A stretch of DNA of 11,156 bases from JANNWF01 sp052390415 (GTDB lineage Bacteria > Pseudomonadota > Gammaproteobacteria > Xanthomonadales > Xanthomonadaceae). Shown here piece by piece: positions 7,098 through 11,156 of this stretch (position 1 is the stretch's first letter; each line of letters starts with the position of its first letter). Both the position numbers and the translations under genes were made by a program. The stretch covers positions 1-11,156 of the forward strand of contig JBQTGY010000170.1 in assembly GCA_052390415.1 (NCBI GenBank), given 5' to 3'. The notes below the pieces were generated by a model. The model did not search any database and was not told the origin of the DNA. It was given only the letters and a program-made list of their open reading frames with translations.

Positions 7098-7940
7098 TCA
7101 ACCGCGCCGGGGTCGCGCCAATGAGCCTGCTGCTGCTTCCCGTGTATGCAGGTTGAACGTTGCGCCCGCCACCAACACGTGCACACGCAATCCCAACAGA
7201 CAAATCGGCTCGCCCTCTTCCACTTGATCCATCGAAGAAAATTTGAGGTCAGCCGCATCGATCACGGTGACCGCGCCGCTGCCGAGCACATCCAGAGTAT
7301 TGTCCGGACCAATGAACGCGGCGGTGTCTTCGTCCAATCCAATGCCGACAGCAAACGGGTTGTAGGCCAAGGCCGTGGCCAGACGGCCGAGCCGATCACG
7401 CTGACGAAAGTGCTGATCGATGATGAAGCGATTGGTAAGTCCCAAGCCGGGCGCCAAACGCACACTGCCGGCCATGGGCGAGCCGCCTTCTTCGCCGGAG
7501 GCGATCATGTGCTCGGAAAGCACCGCCGCGCCGGCGCTGGTGCCTGCAATGTGCACACCCTGCGCATTGCGCTGACGAATCAGCCGCGCCACGTTGGTGC
7601 CGCCTATCAAGGTCGTGATGCGCAGTTGGTTGCCGCCGGTGAAAAAGATGCCGGTGGCGCGTTCGATGCGTTCCAGGCGATTGCGTTCTTCGCAATCGCG
7701 GCGGGTATCGAAGTCGATGGCCTCGACGCGACCTGCGCCGAGTTCGCCAAAGATGCTTTCGTAACGGGAGCCCGTGTCAGCCATGCGACTGGCCGTCGGG
7801 ATCACCACGATATCGGCTTGGTCACCGCCGCAGAGTTCAACAAAACGCGCCAGGATCGCAGGCGCATTGTCCTTCTCCTCGGCACCGCCGATGGGAATGA
7901 TCCAGCCGCGATGGGTGCCGTCCGTGGGTTGACTCGGCAT
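7098..7940 (-). CDS. cphB: Cyanophycinase, intracellular
   Basis: The 280-residue serine exopeptidase of family S51 degrades cyanophycin to beta-Asp-Arg dipeptides. The nucleophile elbow GTSAGAA places the catalytic serine at 135. A histidine in IIDQHFRQRDRLGR lies at 177 and a glutamate in GLDEDTAAFIG at 204. These correspond, with a constant offset of three, to Ser132, His174 and Glu201 that I recall for Synechocystis CphB. TGGNQLR, with Gln105, is also a family motif. There is no signal peptide, so it acts on the cell's own granules, unlike the secreted CphE type. The length matches the family. The start has AAGGA nine bases upstream, inside the end of iadA, and only three bases separate the iadA stop from the cphB ATG. 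The two genes are thus translationally close and almost certainly one operon. Confidence 0.96.
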   Translation of the reverse strand: MPSQPTDGTHRGWIIPIGGAEEKDNAPAILARFVELCGGDQADIVVIPTASRMADTGSRYESIFGELGAGRVEAIDFDTRRDCEERNRLERIERATGIFFTGGNQLRITTLIGGTNVARLIRQRNAQGVHIAGTSAGAAVLSEHMIASGEEGGSPMAGSVRLAPGLGLTNRFIIDQHFRQRDRLGRLATALAYNPFAVGIGLDEDTAAFIGPDNTLDVLGSGAVTVIDAADLKFSSMDQVEEGEPICLLGLRVHVLVAGATFNLHTREAAAGSLARPRRG

Positions 7941-7943
7941 TGT

Positions 7944-9167
7944 TTACCGTCCTTGGTTTATTTGAAAATTACCGGCTGCGGGCGCTGATTCGAACGCACC
8001 GCGGCGCACCGATTCACCGTCGCGCAGGTGCCAGACACCGCGTGCCATGACGTGACTCAAGCGCTGCTGGTCATCCAGCCCGATCAGATCGGCGTCGTTG
8101 CCGACCGCAATCCTGCCTTTGCGACGCAGCCGCAGCAAGCGCGCGGGGTTGCTGGTGAAGGCCGGCAGCACGTCCTCCAGTCGCCGACCGCGCCGCAGCA
8201 ACTCCCGCACCGTGTCCAACAAGGCGCCCGGCGCACCGATATCCATGTGACTGATTCGGCCTTCCTGATCAAAACACGGCAGGCAACCGCCGGCATCCGA
8301 ACTGATGCTCACGCGTTCCAAAGGCGCGCCGCTTTGCAGATAACGATCCAAGGCGTCGGACGCTGTCCAGGCGTCTTCGTCTTCCGCCACTGGAAACGCG
8401 GTGATATCGACCCAGCAGCCGCGCCGCGCCAAGTCCAACGCCTCCTCAAATAATCCGCGACGTCGATTGACATGGGTGGGATTGAACACCCGCGGCGGCA
8501 GTTCGCTTTGATCTAGCGCTCGCCGGACCAGATCCAGGCCGCGTTCGCCGTCGCCAAGGTGCAGATGCACGATGCCGGCTTTGCCACTCATCAGTCCTGC
8601 GACATGCGCCTCGGACGCGACCCGCAGCAGTTCATCCAGGGTGGGCTGGCTGGAGCGATGGTCGCTGATCGCCAACTCGCCTACCCCAATCAGACAATCG
8701 ATAAAGGTTATGTCGCTGCGGATGCTGCCGGTCAGGGTGACCGCAGGCAGGTGATAACCCCCGCAATAACCCCAGGCGCTCAAGCCTTCTTCGCGCAAGC
8801 CGCGCAAATGTGCGACCAGTTCGCGTGGGCTGCGCGCGCAATCATCGGTACCCAAGAGACCGATCACCGTGGTCACCCCGCCGCGGGTGTATCGCGACAG
8901 CGGCAGCGCTGGTACACGGCTGGAAAACCCATCTTCACCACCGCCGCCGGTCACATGCACGTGGCCGTCGACCAAGCCGGGCAAAAGCGATTGCCCCTGA
9001 AGGTCCATCACTTCAAACGGCAGGCCACTCGGCGCATCCGCACGCGCGTCATCCATCCACAGCACCCGTCCACCACCGGTCAGCAGTTGCTTGAGGCCGA
9101 GTGACTCGGGGGCGAACACGTTGGCGTTGCGCAGCAGGATCAGGGGCGCGTCGGGCTGTTTTGTCAT
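7944..9167 (-). CDS. iadA: Isoaspartyl dipeptidase (beta-aspartyl-peptidase)
   Basis: The 407-residue metal-dependent amidohydrolase splits beta-aspartyl dipeptides. Next to cphB its likely substrate is beta-Asp-Arg, giving Asp and Arg. Metal ligands are visible: His69 and His71 in DGHVHVTGGGGEDG, His203 in HLHLGD, His232 in NPTHVNR, and Asp291 in SSDAGG. Glu78 in the GGGGED loop matches a substrate-binding residue of the family. Where E. coli IadA has its carboxylated Lys162, this protein has Glu164 (GVGELAISDHR), as judged by alignment from memory. The family is usually about 390 residues; the few extra here are spread along the chain. No signal peptide is seen, so it should be cytoplasmic. 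It is the first gene of the iadA-cphB operon. The ATG at 9167 has no Shine-Dalgarno sequence; a -10-like element six bases upstream suggests a leaderless transcript. Confidence 0.95.
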   Translation of the reverse strand: MTKQPDAPLILLRNANVFAPESLGLKQLLTGGGRVLWMDDARADAPSGLPFEVMDLQGQSLLPGLVDGHVHVTGGGGEDGFSSRVPALPLSRYTRGGVTTVIGLLGTDDCARSPRELVAHLRGLREEGLSAWGYCGGYHLPAVTLTGSIRSDITFIDCLIGVGELAISDHRSSQPTLDELLRVASEAHVAGLMSGKAGIVHLHLGDGERGLDLVRRALDQSELPPRVFNPTHVNRRRGLFEEALDLARRGCWVDITAFPVAEDEDAWTASDALDRYLQSGAPLERVSISSDAGGCLPCFDQEGRISHMDIGAPGALLDTVRELLRRGRRLEDVLPAFTSNPARLLRLRRKGRIAVGNDADLIGLDDQQRLSHVMARGVWHLRDGESVRRGAFESAPAAGNFQINQGR

Positions 9168-9438
9168 CGCGGAAATGTAGCAGTTTGGGTGTCGACCGAT
9201 TCAAATGGACGAGCAAGGCGGTGGGTCCAAGCATGGTTCAAGCACAGGCCGGCGGCGGCGCGAATCAACCGCAACGCGAATATGAGCATCGGTGTGCAAC
9301 CCCTTCTACGTGGCCGCTGCGTTTAATCGGTCAGTTCTGTCCAGGCAACTGTTTCCATGATCGCTTCCGGCGTTCGCTGTGTGTTGTCACCTTGCTCAAG
9401 ACTTACCGTGGCGCGTGCGGTGCCCTACGCTTGCGCTT
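9168..9438. other. 271-bp divergent intergenic region between iadA and the ECF sigma gene
   Basis: This gap must hold the promoters of both the leftward iadA-cphB operon and the rightward sigma factor operon. On the minus strand a weak candidate lies directly before iadA and is listed separately. On the plus strand I could not find a convincing ECF-type or sigma70-type promoter. No RNA gene or long repeat is visible. Confidence 0.5.
9174..9204 (-). promoter_or_regulatory. Candidate promoter of iadA-cphB, predicted leaderless
   Basis: On the minus strand TACATT (9179-9174) matches four of six bases of a -10 box, with TTGAAT (9204-9199) as a possible -35 box at a long 19-bp spacing. Exactly six bases then separate the -10 box from the iadA ATG, so transcription would start at or next to its A. 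This fits the absence of a Shine-Dalgarno sequence. The match is weak and could arise by chance. Confidence 0.25.
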
Positions 9439-9993
9439 ATGGCAGCCGAAAGTAGCGATGAAGACCTGATGTTGGCCTATGCAGCGGGCAGTGCAGCGGC
9501 ATTTGACGTGCTCTATGGCCGTCATCGTGGGCCGTTGTTCCGCTTTTTATTGCGCGGTTTGAGCCAGCGTGCCTTGGCCGAAGAGTGCTTTCAGGAAGTG
9601 TGGTCGAGAGTGATCGTGGCGCGTGAGCGCTATCGGCCTGAGGCGGCCTTCACCACCTGGTTGTATCAGATTGCGCATCGTTTGCTGATCGATCAGTACC
9701 GGCGAACAAGCAGTCGGCCGGTTGCGGTTGCGGATTCGGACGCCGTGTTCGAGTACACCGCTGATGACGATTCGCAACAGCCTGATCGTGTGCTTTCCGA
9801 CTTTGAAATCCGCCGACGACTGCAGTTGGCACTCGCAGAATTGCCGGATGAACAACGCATCGCCGTGCAGTTGCGTTTGGAACAGGAGCTTTCACTGGAG
9901 ACCATCGGCGAGATCACAGGAGTGGGGCGCGAGACGGTGAAATCGCGGCTGCGCTACGCCTTGGATCGTTTGAAAGCGAGGATGGCGCCATGA
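9439..9993 (+). CDS. ECF-type sigma-70 family RNA polymerase sigma factor
   Basis: The 184-residue protein is a two-domain extracytoplasmic-function sigma factor. Region 2 (about 8-90) contains AEECFQEVWSRV, then FTTWLYQIAHRLLIDQYRR, the segment that contacts the -10 element and core polymerase. A variable acidic linker (about 95-118) follows. Region 4 (about 123-180) contains LPDEQRIAVQLR and the helix-turn-helix ETIGEITGVGRETVKSRLRYAL. Region 3 is missing, as expected for ECF factors. The ATG at 9439 is preferred over a GTG 60 bases earlier, because the family similarity begins just after it. It has no strong ribosome binding site. The stop overlaps the start of the next gene (ATGA), the usual layout for a sigma and its anti-sigma. 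The regulon and signal cannot be told from the sequence. Confidence 0.92.
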   Translation: MAAESSDEDLMLAYAAGSAAAFDVLYGRHRGPLFRFLLRGLSQRALAEECFQEVWSRVIVARERYRPEAAFTTWLYQIAHRLLIDQYRRTSSRPVAVADSDAVFEYTADDDSQQPDRVLSDFEIRRRLQLALAELPDEQRIAVQLRLEQELSLETIGEITGVGRETVKSRLRYALDRLKARMAP

Positions 9994-11156
9994 CTGCCCC
10001 GACCTCACGCGTATTGCATGCAGCATTGGATGCCGAGGAACAGGCACTTGCGGAAAGCCTGCGGGCGCTGGGCGAAAGCGCGCCCTCACCGGCGCTCGAC
10101 GCGCGCATTCGCACCGAAGCCCGAGCGGCATTGCGCAAACGACCGTTCGCAGTGTGGGGCGCCAGCTTGGCGGCTGTGCTCGCGCTGGGCGTTGGCGTGC
10201 GCGTGACGCTCGCACCGACAGAGTTGGCTGTGCCGATTTCGCCTGCGCAGCACGCGCCCATGGAAACTCCGACTGTGAGTCCGCACGCCGCACCGGTCGA
10301 GGCTCGGGCCGCAGCTGAAGCTGAGCGCGCTGCCACGCAAGACCAGCCAGCGGACACCACGGCAGCCGAAACCACGCAACCGGCAACTGCAGGTGGCCTC
10401 ACTCCAGCACCTGAGCCTCCGGCCGCCAAGTCCACCCGGGGTGAGCGCGAGCAAGACGCCGACACCCCGCTCAGCGCGGGGAGCACGGCTGCCGGCGAGA
10501 CCATGAACGAGGACACGGCTTCCGATCCCACTTCGAGTCCAGAACAAGCTTATCCCGTCCTGTTGGACGAGACGGTCCCGCATTCAACTGCTCCAAGTCC
10601 TGCTGCCTTCGGTCCGGCAACGCCGCCAACACGTCCGACCGCACCGCCTGTCGCCGAACACGGGACTCGCCCAAATCCGGTGGTCACAGCGGTCACCCCG
10701 GTTTCGGTACCGACGATGCCTGATAGCCCCGCTGAGCCGGCGCCGTCTCCGATGCCCGACGCGTTCCCGCCGACACCAGGACCGGTGGCGGCGGCTCCTG
10801 CACCGGCCACAGAAATGGCGAGCCCGCGTGGCACTGATCGACGTGAACGGAATGCTCCAGCCGCATTGGGTACATCACCAGCCGACGTTGAAGCCGCCAA
10901 GCGCGATCAGGAAGCGGATGCGATGCCGCCCGAAAACGCGTCACTTCGGGTGAGCGGACGCGCACAGGAATTGCCTCGGAAGGCGCAGGCGGGCGCACCC
11001 GCACGCCGCCCGACACCCTCGCAAGCGGAAGCCGCAAGCAAACCCACGGCCGCGGAAACTGTGGACGAAGCGACCTTCAACCGCGCCACCGAATCGAAAC
11101 GAATCTCAGGCGAGCCGACGTTGGAGCAACTCATCCAGCGCGCGCGCCAAGCCCAC
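9990..11156 (+). CDS. Putative membrane-bound anti-sigma factor with a long Pro/Ala-rich region, 3' end outside window
   Basis: The frame is open for 389 codons to the right edge. The start overlaps the sigma gene stop by four bases (ATGA) and has GAGG eight bases upstream, so translation is coupled. Residues 1 to about 50 are a short charged domain, with LDAEEQALAESLRAL and an Arg-rich end. A single membrane segment follows at about 53-74 (VWGASLAAVLALGVGV). From about 76 to 370 the chain is dominated by Pro, Ala, Thr, Ser and Glu and is probably disordered and periplasmic. The last visible residues, EPTLEQLIQRARQAH, look like a helix entering a folded C-terminal domain. This layout and the gene order suggest an anti-sigma factor with its sigma-binding part inside and a sensor outside. 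I see no zinc-binding HxxxCxxC motif and no recognised sensor domain, so the assignment rests on position and topology. Confidence 0.65.
   Translation, partial: MTAPTSRVLHAALDAEEQALAESLRALGESAPSPALDARIRTEARAALRKRPFAVWGASLAAVLALGVGVRVTLAPTELAVPISPAQHAPMETPTVSPHAAPVEARAAAEAERAATQDQPADTTAAETTQPATAGGLTPAPEPPAAKSTRGEREQDADTPLSAGSTAAGETMNEDTASDPTSSPEQAYPVLLDETVPHSTAPSPAAFGPATPPTRPTAPPVAEHGTRPNPVVTAVTPVSVPTMPDSPAEPAPSPMPDAFPPTPGPVAAAPAPATEMASPRGTDRRERNAPAALGTSPADVEAAKRDQEADAMPPENASLRVSGRAQELPRKAQAGAPARRPTPSQAEAASKPTAAETVDEATFNRATESKRISGEPTLEQLIQRARQAH

Noticed and set aside
9914..10531. 205-codon open frame on the minus strand opposite the anti-sigma gene
   Set aside because: The Ala/Ser/Arg-rich translation has no family features, while the plus-strand frame is coupled to the sigma gene and has a clear membrane segment.
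1..11156. tRNA, rRNA, insertion sequence, prophage or CRISPR content
   Set aside because: I saw no cloverleaf or rRNA sequence, no transposase or integrase, no terminal inverted repeats with target duplications, and no repeat-spacer array.

Overview
The window is high-GC bacterial DNA with tightly packed genes. Its centre is a complete gene set for making and breaking down cyanophycin, the storage polymer with a poly-aspartate backbone carrying arginine side chains. The source is most likely a gammaproteobacterium of the Xanthomonadales/Lysobacterales type. I infer this from the GC-rich codon use, an outer-membrane DUF5916 protein, GC-rich dispersed hairpin repeats and an ECF sigma/membrane anti-sigma pair. 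No rRNA or other phylogenetic marker is present, so the assignment is tentative.

Leftward block, in transcription order: iadA (9167-7944), cphB (7940-7098), a secreted DUF5916 beta-barrel protein (6841-4556), cphA (4245-1435), and a Mur-ligase-family companion of CphA (1228 to beyond base 1). iadA and cphB are 3 bp apart and form the degradation module. Cyanophycinase cuts the polymer to beta-Asp-Arg dipeptides, and isoaspartyl dipeptidase splits these into Asp and Arg. cphA and its companion form the synthesis module. A 310-bp region rich in structure lies before cphA, and a 206-bp gap with two near-identical hairpins lies between cphA and the companion. The DUF5916 gene sits between the two modules and has no known link to cyanophycin.

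Rightward block: diverging from iadA across 271 bp is an ECF sigma factor gene (9439-9993). It overlaps by 4 bp the start of a membrane protein with a very long Pro/Ala-rich region (9990 to beyond the right edge), probably its anti-sigma partner. Nothing in the sequence shows that this sigma factor controls the cyanophycin genes.

The points most worth a second look are: a Glu in IadA where the E. coli enzyme has its carboxylated lysine; the perfect palindrome with a repeated half-site before cphA; a possible leaderless start for iadA; the companion ligase, which lacks an ATP-grasp domain; and the outer-membrane gene placed inside a cytoplasmic storage-polymer cluster. All protein families here are known ones. 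I found no clearly new system.
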